From Alphaproteobacteria bacterium (GTDB lineage Bacteria; Pseudomonadota; Alphaproteobacteria; Rickettsiales; UBA8987), in NCBI GenBank assembly GCA_003531345.1, contig DQGZ01000138.1, positions 1-15,474 on the forward strand: 15,474 nucleotides of DNA, in the 5' to 3' direction. Both the position numbers and the translations under genes were made by a program. Shown here in pieces: positions 1-7,051 of the stretch. Each line of letters starts with the position of its first letter. Within the stretch, counting starts at the first letter, position 1. The notes beneath the pieces are model-generated. The model was not told where the DNA came from. It made no database searches and saw only the letters and a list, made by a program, of their open reading frames with translations.

Positions 1-32
1 ATCGCTAATAATGACGCAGAATTTTGATATTT

Positions 33-635
33 ATGACCAAGCATAAAAGAACCACAGACCTGCTAAAGGAAATAGCTGACAATGCCAGCAATGAAGCCAT
101 AACATTGCATGAATTCAATGAAAAACTCGGGGATAGATCTTTTGGACTTGGATTGTTAATATTTGGTCTTTTAAATAATTTACCGCTGCTTTCAGCCATA
201 TTTTCGATTCCAGTTGTTGTTATATCCATACAGATGATACTTGGTTTAAAGCAAATAAAACTTCCAAAATTTCTTGAAAATAAAACCTTTGATGAAAGGG
301 CGCTTTCAAAAATAATTAATAAAATATTGCCAAGCATAAAAATTATTGAGGTTTTTATAAAACCACGCCTAGATTTTATGACCAGCCCTTTTATTGAGAG
401 AATAGCTGGTGTTATATGTATGATATTAGGAGTGATAATATTTTTGCCGTTCCCAGGCGCTAACCTGTTGCCTTCTGTATGTGTTTGCCTAATTGCTGCC
501 GCTATACTGGAAAAAGATGGCGTGCTTATGATAGCTGCTATTATCATTTCACTTGGCACTATTTACGCAGTAAAAACAATTTTACTGGTTATCAAGAAAT
601 ATATTTTACAGATTGTTCATTATTTATTTGGATAA
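33..635 (+). CDS. ExoD-family membrane protein (first of two)
   Basis: Predicted 200-aa inner-membrane protein of the ExoD family (exopolysaccharide synthesis, ExoD), whose biochemical role is unsettled. An amphipathic N-terminal part (residues 1-35) is followed by the family signature in degenerate form: SFGLGLLIFGLLNNLP at about 36-51, then a second hydrophobic segment ending in SIQMILGLK (65-73). A basic middle part contains KPRLDF (110-115), and two further hydrophobic segments carry FLPFPGANLLPS (137-148). The usual length is about 200 aa, so the gene looks intact. I start at ATG 33; a TTG at 24 would add three residues, and an in-frame stop at 12-14 limits any longer form. No clear SD is visible. 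The paralogue at 11576-12181 keeps the motif better (GFGMLMMLFALP, NRDG). Family assignment is fairly sure; function in this organism is unknown. Confidence 0.85.
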   Translation: MTKHKRTTDLLKEIADNASNEAITLHEFNEKLGDRSFGLGLLIFGLLNNLPLLSAIFSIPVVVISIQMILGLKQIKLPKFLENKTFDERALSKIINKILPSIKIIEVFIKPRLDFMTSPFIERIAGVICMILGVIIFLPFPGANLLPSVCVCLIAAAILEKDGVLMIAAIIISLGTIYAVKTILLVIKKYILQIVHYLFG

Positions 636-713
636 AACCACTTTCTTAACTATATTATATTCATAGGTGAGGTTGCTGCGGTTCTCGGTTTGGCTAATGA
701 TTTCTCCGGGGCG

Positions 714-860
714 ATGTACATTACATGGAGGTGGGCTCTGTTAGGGCTGTGGTTCTATTACTTCCTGCTTCCACCTGAACTTAAAGGCTTCAGGAAGATT
801 CTACCGCCGCCGGATCTGTGGTCTCATCTTTTTAAGGATTTAGCGGATACCAAAGTCTAA
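714..860 (+). CDS. small hydrophobic ORF or gene remnant
   Basis: From the first in-frame ATG this gives 48 aa containing WRWALLGLWFYYFLLPPELK, one hydrophobic helix followed by a proline-rich, charged tail. The frame is open from just after the upstream stop (636), and its translation looks protein-like from about 663 (GEVAAVLGLANDFSGA before the Met). The stretch from about 665 to 830 is visibly richer in G+C than its neighbours. AGGTGAGG at 665-672 resembles a strong SD, but no ATG, GTG or TTG in this frame lies at the right distance; the nearest is TTG 690, 18 nt beyond it. This could be a real small membrane protein using the ATG at 714, or the 3' end of a degraded gene. I do not recognise the family; a holin-like membrane protein is only a guess. 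Confidence 0.3.
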   Translation: MYITWRWALLGLWFYYFLLPPELKGFRKILPPPDLWSHLFKDLADTKV

Positions 861-870
861 CTTCTAAAAT

Positions 871-1953
871 CTATTTTGCTATTTTTGGCAGTTCGGAAAT
901 TATCTCTCTCCATAATGTAAGCTCTGGTATGCCAGGTTTTCTTTTTCCGAAAAAAGTAACAATAAGTTCGTTATCTTTATCAAACACTTCTAATGCTGTT
1001 ACAATTCCATCTTCCGTTGGTTTTCTGGTAACAAAAGTTTTACTTATCAGCTTTTCATTAAGGTGAAGGTTAAATTTAGGGTCAAGAACATTGAAATATT
1101 CGCCGTGCTCAACCAATTTGCTTACTGCTCCAGTATGAATCTGGATATTGCCCTTATTACCTACAAAAACCATTATTTCACATCCCTTATCACGTGCCAG
1201 TTCCAGTGTTTTTCGGCTGGAATTATTATCAACTTTATAAGCATATTCCTCAGAAACCAGCCTTAAAGCCTGCACCCTGCCAATGTTAAATTTGTGGAGC
1301 AATATATAAAAATCATGAGTATCTTTTAATTGTGAAAGTGCCTGCTCAAAACCTTTATAATCTACCTCACTATCTGCAAGGTCAGGTTTTTTAGGCTGTT
1401 TTGCTGCAACAGTTATTTGTGCTGATTGATCTTCAGCACGGAATTCGGAAATTATTTTGTCAAACTCCTCAATATTTGAATTGCCAGTTACATAAATTTT
1501 ATGTGTTGCAACCCCATCATTCATATAGAACTGGATGGATTTTTTTGGCCCCCTTGCGGTTTGCTCTTCCACCGCAAATGCAAATGCCCAGCTATTCATA
1601 AACAAACGCAGATCAATATCAGGGTTTACTACCAACCCCATATTCATCCTGCCTTCAGCCATGAAAGAAACATTATTATATACACCTTTACGCTCATGAA
1701 CGCACGCATCATTTCGTGTAAGTGCCATTACTTCACCCGCTGCACCTATTCTTTTCAGAATTTCCTGAAATTTATTTTCCAGCCTGAAGATGGTTTTACC
1801 GTCTATCCTTGCGGCTACCAGTTCTGCCTCTGTTACACCTAATTTATCTGCTGCATCTTTCGGGCGGATAGATGGGTTTTCAGCTTTTAGCTGGTTGAAT
1901 TTCACAAGCAATTGATTTTCATTATCAGTTCTTAATTTCACTTGAGCAGACAT
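871..1953 (-). CDS. hmuS: haem-trafficking/degrading protein HmuS/HemS
   Basis: Cytoplasmic 360-aa protein of the HemS/HmuS/ChuS/PhuS family, which receives imported haem and delivers or degrades it. The family has two repeated halves, seen here at about 15-185 and 200-355. Family-like stretches include ALTRNDACVHERKGVY (77-92), DTHDFYILLHKFNIGRVQAL (211-230), IMVFVGNKGNIQIHTG (260-275), LHLNE (296-300) and VTRKPTEDG (308-316). His213 in the DxHxF motif aligns, by memory, with the haem-ligand histidine of ChuS and PhuS. Length matches the family (about 340-360 aa). The start at 1953 is supported by AGGT (plus-strand 1960-1963), 6 nt upstream. It is the last gene of the receptor-tonB-hmuS run, 40 nt after tonB on the same strand, so it is probably co-transcribed from the iron-regulated promoter near 4950. 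Confidence 0.93.
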   Translation of the reverse strand: MSAQVKLRTDNENQLLVKFNQLKAENPSIRPKDAADKLGVTEAELVAARIDGKTIFRLENKFQEILKRIGAAGEVMALTRNDACVHERKGVYNNVSFMAEGRMNMGLVVNPDIDLRLFMNSWAFAFAVEEQTARGPKKSIQFYMNDGVATHKIYVTGNSNIEEFDKIISEFRAEDQSAQITVAAKQPKKPDLADSEVDYKGFEQALSQLKDTHDFYILLHKFNIGRVQALRLVSEEYAYKVDNNSSRKTLELARDKGCEIMVFVGNKGNIQIHTGAVSKLVEHGEYFNVLDPKFNLHLNEKLISKTFVTRKPTEDGIVTALEVFDKDNELIVTFFGKRKPGIPELTLWREIISELPKIAK

Positions 1954-1993
1954 TTTGATACCTATTTTTAATTAATAATTGAATTTTAAAAGA

Positions 1994-2716
1994 CTATTTT
2001 AAAACAAAGCGCACAGGGATGTTAACCCATGTTTTGGGGAAGTTATTACCTAGAAATTTAGGTCTGAAATACCATTTTTCAACTGCTGTAAGTGCAGATT
2101 TATCAAGGGATTCATAACCAGAAGAGCTTGCAACCATAACCCGCTCCGCCTTGCCTGAGTTATTTATCAATGCCTTAATTAGTACCTTGCCCTGAAAGCC
2201 CATCTCCACCGCTCTTCTAGGGTATATCGGCGCTACAGTACGAATATAATCTTGTTCACTAAGCGTTTGAATAACGGTGCTTATATTATTGCCATTATTA
2301 TTGGTAGTTTCCTGTTTTCTTGTTACTTGTTTCTGTTGTTTTTGCACTGGTTGTTCCTTTTTATGCTCAATTGAAGGGAGGTTTTTTTTAACCAGCTTTT
2401 GTTCTATTAGCGGCGCTTTTTCTAATGACTCTTTTTTAACTATATTTTTCTGAGTTTTTTTAACTTCCACAGTTTTTTCTATTAATTCTGCCTTCTCTGA
2501 CTGCCCCTTTATATTTGGCGCAGCAATTGAAACCAGATCAACTGAAACCTCCCTCTTGAATTCAGGCTTATTGAACTGGAGAGAAATAAAAACAGGAACA
2601 GCAAATATTAATATATGCAGCAAAATTGACAAATTAGCACTAAGCACCCTTTTCTGCCCATGAGGAATAGGGCAGCGAAGGGTGATAGTATTTTGTTTTG
2701 TCAATGCCATTACCAT
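1994..2716 (-). CDS. tonB: TonB energy-transducing protein
   Basis: 240-aa TonB: anchored in the inner membrane, spanning the periplasm and passing proton-motive energy to outer-membrane receptors. A cytoplasmic N-terminus precedes one membrane helix at about 25-46. That helix contains SILLH (30-34), the same Ser-x3-His spacing as the functional Ser16/His20 pair of E. coli TonB. The linker (about 65-150) is rich in Lys, Gln, Glu and Asn rather than the usual Pro-Glu/Pro-Lys repeats. The C-terminal domain (about 157-240) has YPRRAVEMGFQGKV, SSGYESLDKSAL, VEKWYFRP and IPVRFVLK, all typical of TonB_C. Its start overlaps the end of the receptor gene: ATG 2716 overlaps by 7 nt, while ATG 2710 (codon 3) shares one base with the receptor stop. 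Either implies translational coupling. Close linkage suggests it is dedicated to haem uptake. Confidence 0.92.
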   Translation of the reverse strand: MVMALTKQNTITLRCPIPHGQKRVLSANLSILLHILIFAVPVFISLQFNKPEFKREVSVDLVSIAAPNIKGQSEKAELIEKTVEVKKTQKNIVKKESLEKAPLIEQKLVKKNLPSIEHKKEQPVQKQQKQVTRKQETTNNNGNNISTVIQTLSEQDYIRTVAPIYPRRAVEMGFQGKVLIKALINNSGKAERVMVASSSGYESLDKSALTAVEKWYFRPKFLGNNFPKTWVNIPVRFVLK

Positions 2717-4848
2717 TTATAAGTTGCACTTAAACGGAAGTTGGTTTCAGGAGCATATAACTCAAAGAATGGCTCCCTGTATTGCTTGTTAAATATATTA
2801 TCAACTGCAAAGTCAATTGTTAGGTTCTCAAGCTTTTTAGGCTCATACCTTAAATATGCACCGTGAGTTGCAAAGCCTGGGCGAACATAATTAATTTGCG
2901 AAGGAACATCTATCAATGCTTTTTTGTTATCCGCAGCATACTTACCAAAATGCCCAATAGTAAACTGCTCATCAGCAAATTTATAACCAATATCAGAAGT
3001 TACTATTAAAGGTTGTTTGGTTGTTAGATAAGTGCCTGTGTCTGCATCTTTAGCACTTACATAAGACGCCCCCAAACTTGCTGTTAAAAAACTGTTTTCA
3101 TATCCAGTTGTAATTTCATAACCCCATATCCTTGCTTTGTTAACATTCCTAAATAATGTTATGCCGCCATTGCAGGAAGGATGCACAAACGGGAAGTTAC
3201 AAGGAGGTACACCGTAGTTCGGACCAGTAATATATTGCTCTATATAATCTTGCGCTCCAGTTTTATATCTCGCAAATTTAAATTTCAACTCATCAGAAGA
3301 CTCTAGAACATCGGAAAATTCAAATCCAGTACCAACTTCAAGAGTTTTAGATACTTCAGGTTTTAGATAAGGGTTAGCTTGAAACTGGTTAAAATATCCA
3401 AATCCTGCACCAAAGTGGTTACCTTGGGCATATATTTCTGTTAGATTGGGTGCCCTAAAACCATGTGAATAGCTACCAAAAACATTATAGTTTTCTAAAA
3501 ACTTTAATGTAGAACCAATTCTAGGTGAAAATCTTGAATCCTTAGATTCTTTTAGTGCAGAATTATCAGCTTCAGTTTCAAATACATCATAACGGATGGC
3601 AGGGTTAATGTATAACTGGGTTTGCTCTGCTAGGTCAAAAATAATTTCATCCTGAACAAAGCCTCCATAAACCTGCTGGCTGGCATTAGGAACGCCTGAA
3701 CGCTGTCCACCTGTTACGCCGCCATTTGCATCTGAGTCGTTATCTTTTCCTTCCTGATCAGTTGTATAAAATTCCAGACCATAAGATAGTGAATGGTTAT
3801 TAAATTTAGATGTATTGTCTAAATTTAAACCTATGGTTGTCATTTCCCTGTCCAGATTATCACCAACTGGGTTTAATGAAGAAGCCTCAAGAATGCGCTC
3901 TTCAACACCAGTATCTACGGCATATAAATGCGCCTTGAAATCTATAAGATCAGAAGGGTTAGTTCTATATTTTATACTTCCTTCCTGCTGAATTATTTCT
4001 TTATCAACCAAGTTCAAACCAGTGGTTTGTGTTGGCGGCGTTACTTGCGGGTTAGTATTTTCTTTTGCGTGGTTAATAAATGAATTAAGGGCAAATTTTA
4101 TATTAGTGTAATCATTTATATCATAACCAATTTTTGCCATTCCTGAAGTTATACGGTCATCAGAACGCTGAGTGTTATCATTTGAAAGCTCAATATCTTC
4201 ACTACTTCTGCCTAATATGCTTGCAACGGCATCATAATTTTCACCAACTTTATAGCCAGTTAAAATTCCATAACCTTCTTCATTTGCTGTCTGCGCACCA
4301 ACAGTAACCTGTGCACCTTCAGTTTTGCCATTTTCTAAAAAGTCTTTTGCGTCCTTGGTTTCAAATGCGACCACACCGCCTAAACCTCCAGAGCCGTGAA
4401 TAGCAGAAGCTGGGCCACGCACAACTTCAACCTTTTTTAGTAATGATGGGTCAATAAAGAACCTGCCATCATGCGATGATTCAAACTGTTGCCTTCTGCC
4501 ATCCAATGTTATTAACAAACTGGTTGAATCCCAGCCACGCATATTTGGCGTTTGCCCACTACGCACTGGCCCACCAACGAAATTTAAACCAGTAACATTC
4601 CTTAAAGCATCACTCACCGAAGTTGCATTTGAAACACCAGCCTTAGTAACATCTTCAACCGTTACCATTTGTGGAACATCCTGCACCCTGCGCTCAGTTT
4701 TCGTTGCTACAACTGTAACCTCACTTACACTTATTTCATTTTCCTGTTTTGGTTTTTCAGAAATGTTTTTTGTATCTTTTGCTTCAACTGCATTTGAAAT
4801 CAATATTGAACTAGCAAACAAAGAAATTATTTTAAGTGAGTTTTTCAT
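2710..4848 (-). CDS. hmuR: TonB-dependent haem/haemoprotein receptor
   Basis: 712-aa outer-membrane receptor that takes up haem. A signal peptide (1-23, cleavage probably after VEA) is followed by a TonB-box-like EVTVVATKTER (43-53) and a plug domain (about 55-170) with NMRGWDSTSLLITLDGRRQ and VEVVRGPASAIHGSGGLGGV. The remainder is a 22-strand-type barrel ending in the aromatic residue W712. Haem-receptor hallmarks are present: SSHDGRFFIDPSLL in the plug (His126), then FRAP (464-467), His478, and the NPYL variant of the NPNL box (492-495). A histidine between FRAP and NPNL is a known haem-binding position in HemR. C550 and C559 could form a loop disulfide. Length fits the HmuR/HemR group. It is the first gene of the operon, with a leader of about 90 nt and no visible SD. 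The exact ligand (free haem or haemoprotein) is not readable from sequence. Confidence 0.93.
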   Translation of the reverse strand: MKNSLKIISLFASSILISNAVEAKDTKNISEKPKQENEISVSEVTVVATKTERRVQDVPQMVTVEDVTKAGVSNATSVSDALRNVTGLNFVGGPVRSGQTPNMRGWDSTSLLITLDGRRQQFESSHDGRFFIDPSLLKKVEVVRGPASAIHGSGGLGGVVAFETKDAKDFLENGKTEGAQVTVGAQTANEEGYGILTGYKVGENYDAVASILGRSSEDIELSNDNTQRSDDRITSGMAKIGYDINDYTNIKFALNSFINHAKENTNPQVTPPTQTTGLNLVDKEIIQQEGSIKYRTNPSDLIDFKAHLYAVDTGVEERILEASSLNPVGDNLDREMTTIGLNLDNTSKFNNHSLSYGLEFYTTDQEGKDNDSDANGGVTGGQRSGVPNASQQVYGGFVQDEIIFDLAEQTQLYINPAIRYDVFETEADNSALKESKDSRFSPRIGSTLKFLENYNVFGSYSHGFRAPNLTEIYAQGNHFGAGFGYFNQFQANPYLKPEVSKTLEVGTGFEFSDVLESSDELKFKFARYKTGAQDYIEQYITGPNYGVPPCNFPFVHPSCNGGITLFRNVNKARIWGYEITTGYENSFLTASLGASYVSAKDADTGTYLTTKQPLIVTSDIGYKFADEQFTIGHFGKYAADNKKALIDVPSQINYVRPGFATHGAYLRYEPKKLENLTIDFAVDNIFNKQYREPFFELYAPETNFRLSATYKW

Positions 4849-4935
4849 TTTAAGTATTTTTAAGTTATTAGTATCGGTGTTGTAATTAATTTAAATTGAT
4901 TGTCATCAAATTATACTATTACATATTTATCCAAG

Positions 4936-4950
4936 TGAGAATGCTTATAC
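4936..4950. promoter_or_regulatory. weak Fur-box-like 15-mer
   Basis: TGAGAATGCTTATAC matches the perfect box at 11 of 15 positions and directly abuts it with no gap. It overlaps the -10 element of the haem promoter. It may be a secondary low-affinity site. Confidence 0.35.
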
Positions 4951-4972
4951 TGATAATGATTATCAACGTCAA
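4944..4972 (-). promoter_or_regulatory. sigma70-type promoter of the haem operon
   Basis: Read on the minus strand, TTGACG (plus 4967-4972) and TATAAG (plus 4944-4949) are separated by exactly 17 bp, a near-consensus -35/-10 pair. The predicted start is near 4937, about 88 nt before the receptor ATG. The spacer holds the iron-box palindrome, so repressor binding would block polymerase directly. Confidence 0.75.
4951..4965. promoter_or_regulatory. Fur-type iron box (perfect 7-1-7)
   Basis: TGATAATGATTATCA is an exact inverted repeat TGATAAT-G-ATTATCA, identical to the 7-1-7 Fur consensus. It lies inside the promoter spacer of the haem operon. It also fits TGA-N9-TCA, the iron-box pattern of the alphaproteobacterial regulator RirA, so the sequence alone does not settle which regulator binds. 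The GNAT gene starts 57 bp away on the other side and might share the control. Confidence 0.85.
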
Positions 4973-4980
4973 GCGCTAAT

Positions 4981-4995
4981 TGATAACTATTATTA
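4981..4995. promoter_or_regulatory. second Fur-box-like 15-mer
   Basis: TGATAACTATTATTA matches the perfect box at 12 of 15 positions and starts exactly 30 bp from it, in the same 15-bp register. It lies upstream of the haem promoter -35 and 27 bp before the GNAT start codon. Confidence 0.4.
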
Positions 4996-5021
4996 GTTGC
5001 AAATAAACGGGTAAAAATAAT

Positions 5022-5264
5022 ATGATAAACAACCAGCAGAAATCACGTTTTGAACTGGAGATAGATGGTCATGTTGCATATGCAGATTATGCAATTGAGG
5101 GTGATGTTCTACATATAAAATATGTGTTTGCCCCACCAGAATTGAGAGGGAAGGGCGCAGCAGGGAATTTAATGAAAGATATAGTCAAATTCGCCGAAGA
5201 AAATTATCTGAAGATAAACCCGATATGCGCCTACGCAGCTAGTTGGTTGAGGAGGGGTAAATAA
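5022..5264 (+). CDS. small YjdJ-type GNAT acetyltransferase-like protein
   Basis: 80-aa protein resembling the minimal GNAT family typified by E. coli YjdJ and human NATD1. It starts with the family's FELEIDGHVAYADY strands, then has VFAPPELRGKGAAGNLMKDI (about 35-54), which contains the acetyl-CoA pyrophosphate loop pattern R-G-K-G. It ends with KINPICAYAASWLRR, matching the K-x-x-P-x-C-x-Y end of the family. Members are usually about 90 aa; this one stops a few residues early after WLRRGK, which may be natural. Substrate is unknown. The gene is divergent from the haem receptor and shares its 173-bp upstream region. ATG 5022 is the only sensible start; CGGG about 10 nt upstream is a weak SD. 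Confidence 0.8.
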   Translation: MINNQQKSRFELEIDGHVAYADYAIEGDVLHIKYVFAPPELRGKGAAGNLMKDIVKFAEENYLKINPICAYAASWLRRGK

Positions 5265-5473
5265 TTCTTATTGACCAATCAGTAGAGAAATTGATACTGG
5301 AAGATTGTTTTATGAATATTCGGATAATAAATAGTTGAATTTTGTGATTGATATTTTCATATTGGAGAAAATAAAATCTCAAAAGTGGTTGGATATTTAA
5401 CGCCTTGCCATAAATAATCAAGTAATTGTATCAACTCAAAAAAATTGGTTTTGAAACAACAGGCATTGTTAAC

Positions 5474-5478
5474 AAAGG
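5474..5478 (+). promoter_or_regulatory. SD fixing the start of the LicD fusion
   Basis: AAAGG lies 7 nt before ATG 5486. This supports that start rather than the upstream TTG at 5426, whose 20-residue extension resembles nothing in the cytidylyltransferase family. Confidence 0.6.
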
Positions 5479-5485
5479 TTCATTT

Positions 5486-6808
5486 ATGAAAACCATTTAC
5501 GTAGAAATGATCGCAGATCTTTTCCATTACGGACATGTAGAGTTTTTACGTAAGGCAAAATCATTAGGTGACAGGCTGGTTGTTGGCGTTCTTTCGGATG
5601 AATGGGCAACTAAATATAAGAAAACCCCCATAATGAACTGGCAGGAGCGGGGAAGGGTAGTTGAAGCATGTAAATATGTTGACGAAGTATTGCTTCAGGC
5701 AGAACCTGCATCAGCAAAGTGGTATGAGCAAACACAATATATACAGGCAATTGCTTTTCGTGATGAGGTAGACAGGGCAAGGCATAAGGCAGGTAGCATT
5801 GGACATGATATGTCACGCAAGGTGGAGTTGCCATATGAAATGAGTATTTCAACAACCGATATTATTAAACGTGTGAAAGACCGTGAAAAGGCTGAGCGGA
5901 AAGATGTTGCAATTATCCGCAAGTTTTTTGCCCCCAGATGGCAGGTGGAAGAGTGGATGTTGGCCGAGCAGATATTAAGGGATGTCGGGCAGGTTTTTGC
6001 GGAGCATGATATTTTATATTTTCTGGCCTTCGGCTCGCATATTGGTGCGGTTCGCCATCAGGGGCCCATCCCTTGGGATGATGACATAGACATAGCAATA
6101 ACGGAAAAAGACGAGGAGCGCCTAAAAGCCCTTGCCCCTCAACTCAGGAAGTTAGGATATAATATATTGCTCTATAAGGGCGTTAATGACGGGTTTACCG
6201 ACATATATTATAAAATATGCCTGAGCAGCAGGCCCTATGTTCAGGGTAGAGAGCATTCATGGCCGTTTGTAGATGTGTTTGTTTTGCGCCATTCAAAGTC
6301 AGACCCTGAGCTATGCGGGCTTGATAGGCGGCAGTTCCCAGAAACCAACATTTTCCCCTTAAAACAGGGTAAGTTTGGCAGTCTAACAGTGCCTGTGCCA
6401 AATAATGATGGTCTGCTGAAAATACTTTACGCAAATGACTATATGGCAACTTGCGTAAGTACTAGTTTTGACCACCGAAAAGATAAATTGTTAAAAAATA
6501 TCGTAAGACCAAAACAAAAAATTATAGATGCTGGCTGCTTTATAAATGTTCATGAAAGGGCTGAAAAGTTTTTTAATTCCGTGCCTGTTGCTGTTTCTGG
6601 TTGGGTATTAAAGGAACAGGCGATGAAAATTTCTAGAAACGCTGTTGAGCTGCAACTTAGTGAATTTCAGATCAGGTTGCTTAATGCCATAAATGGCAAA
6701 AGAACAATAGGTGATCTATTCGATATTTTTAAAGGTCCACGTGCTGAAATTATGAACAGGGTTTTTGCTTCCCTTAACGCATTTCATAAATATAATATTG
6801 TTACGTGA
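5486..6808 (+). CDS. cytidylyltransferase-LicD fusion phosphotransferase
   Basis: 440-aa three-module protein. (1) Residues 1-130 are a cytidylyltransferase-like nucleotidyltransferase: HYGH (14-17) is the HxGH nucleotide-binding motif and ISTTDII (121-127) matches the conserved STT end motif. Relatives make CDP-ethanolamine, CDP-choline or CDP-glycerol. (2) Residues about 155-340 are a LicD domain: AFGSHIGAVRHQGPIPWDDD at 181-200 followed by IDIA, and PFVDVFVL (260-267). LicD proteins transfer phosphocholine or similar groups from CDP-linked donors to surface glycans. (3) Residues about 370-440 form a helical tail with LSEFQIRLLNAINGKRTIGD, reminiscent of PqqD-like or methyltransferase-associated winged-helix modules. 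The inferred job is to activate an alcohol phosphate with CTP and transfer it to a glycan. Substrate is unknown and no glycosyltransferase lies adjacent. ATG 5486 is the chosen start. Confidence 0.85.
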   Translation: MKTIYVEMIADLFHYGHVEFLRKAKSLGDRLVVGVLSDEWATKYKKTPIMNWQERGRVVEACKYVDEVLLQAEPASAKWYEQTQYIQAIAFRDEVDRARHKAGSIGHDMSRKVELPYEMSISTTDIIKRVKDREKAERKDVAIIRKFFAPRWQVEEWMLAEQILRDVGQVFAEHDILYFLAFGSHIGAVRHQGPIPWDDDIDIAITEKDEERLKALAPQLRKLGYNILLYKGVNDGFTDIYYKICLSSRPYVQGREHSWPFVDVFVLRHSKSDPELCGLDRRQFPETNIFPLKQGKFGSLTVPVPNNDGLLKILYANDYMATCVSTSFDHRKDKLLKNIVRPKQKIIDAGCFINVHERAEKFFNSVPVAVSGWVLKEQAMKISRNAVELQLSEFQIRLLNAINGKRTIGDLFDIFKGPRAEIMNRVFASLNAFHKYNIVT

Positions 6809-6928
6809 CAACAAAAATCAAGTGTAACTATAAAAAACCTTTTTTTGAGTATTCTTCCTTTGTTTTTTGCTAAAAATATGGCACTGTTAGTAGCTATAAA
6901 TTAAAAATTCTTGTCACTCCTTCCTAAA

Positions 6929-6966
6929 CCTCCTCTGTGCTCCTGTGTCAAGCACGGGAGGGGAGG
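6929..6966. repeat. G/C-rich intergenic hairpin
   Basis: CTCCTGTG (6940-6947) pairs with CACGGGAG (6953-6960) across a TCAAG loop, with one G-U wobble. CCTCC (6929-6933) and GGAGG (6962-6966) can close an outer stem. No T-run follows, so it is not a standard terminator on the plus strand. It stands out against AT-rich surroundings and looks like a dispersed palindromic element or a structured leader of the antiporter gene. Confidence 0.5.
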
Positions 6967-6968
6967 TA

Positions 6969-7009
6969 ATAAATATGAGAGTTTTGCGTTAGCAAAATTC
7001 CAGATTTAT
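6969..7009. repeat. imperfect inverted repeat before antiporter gene
   Basis: The core TTTTGC-GTTA-GCAAAA (6982-6997) is a perfect 6-bp stem with a 4-nt loop. After a small internal loop, ATAAAT (6969-6974) pairs with ATTTAT (7004-7009). It directly follows the G/C-rich hairpin and is followed by a G-rich tract (7010-7024). The rest of the 6809-7051 gap shows no gene. Confidence 0.45.
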
Positions 7010-7051
7010 GGTGGGGGTGTGGTGAAATAATTGCTACTTTAGCTTGTTTAA

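Noticed and set aside
1..27. End of an upstream gene (frame 1 reads IANNDAEF then stop).
   Set aside because: Only eight residues are visible and another frame is also open here (to 46), so the choice cannot be supported.
5..559. A 184-residue minus-strand open frame.
   Set aside because: It is antisense to the ExoD-family gene, whose protein has clear family motifs; the antisense product is Ile/Ser-rich with none.
4896..4909. TTGAT-TGTC-ATCAA inverted repeat in the receptor mRNA leader.
   Set aside because: A 5-bp AT-rich stem is expected by chance in such sequence, and nothing supports a function.
5426..5485. N-terminal extension of the LicD fusion from TTG 5426.
   Set aside because: ATG 5486 has a good SD at 7 nt and begins at the first strand of the nucleotidyltransferase fold.
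6832..6847. AAAAAACCTTTTTT as terminator of the LicD fusion gene.
   Set aside because: It is a palindrome with almost no room for a loop and no G/C stem, so it cannot form a terminator hairpin.
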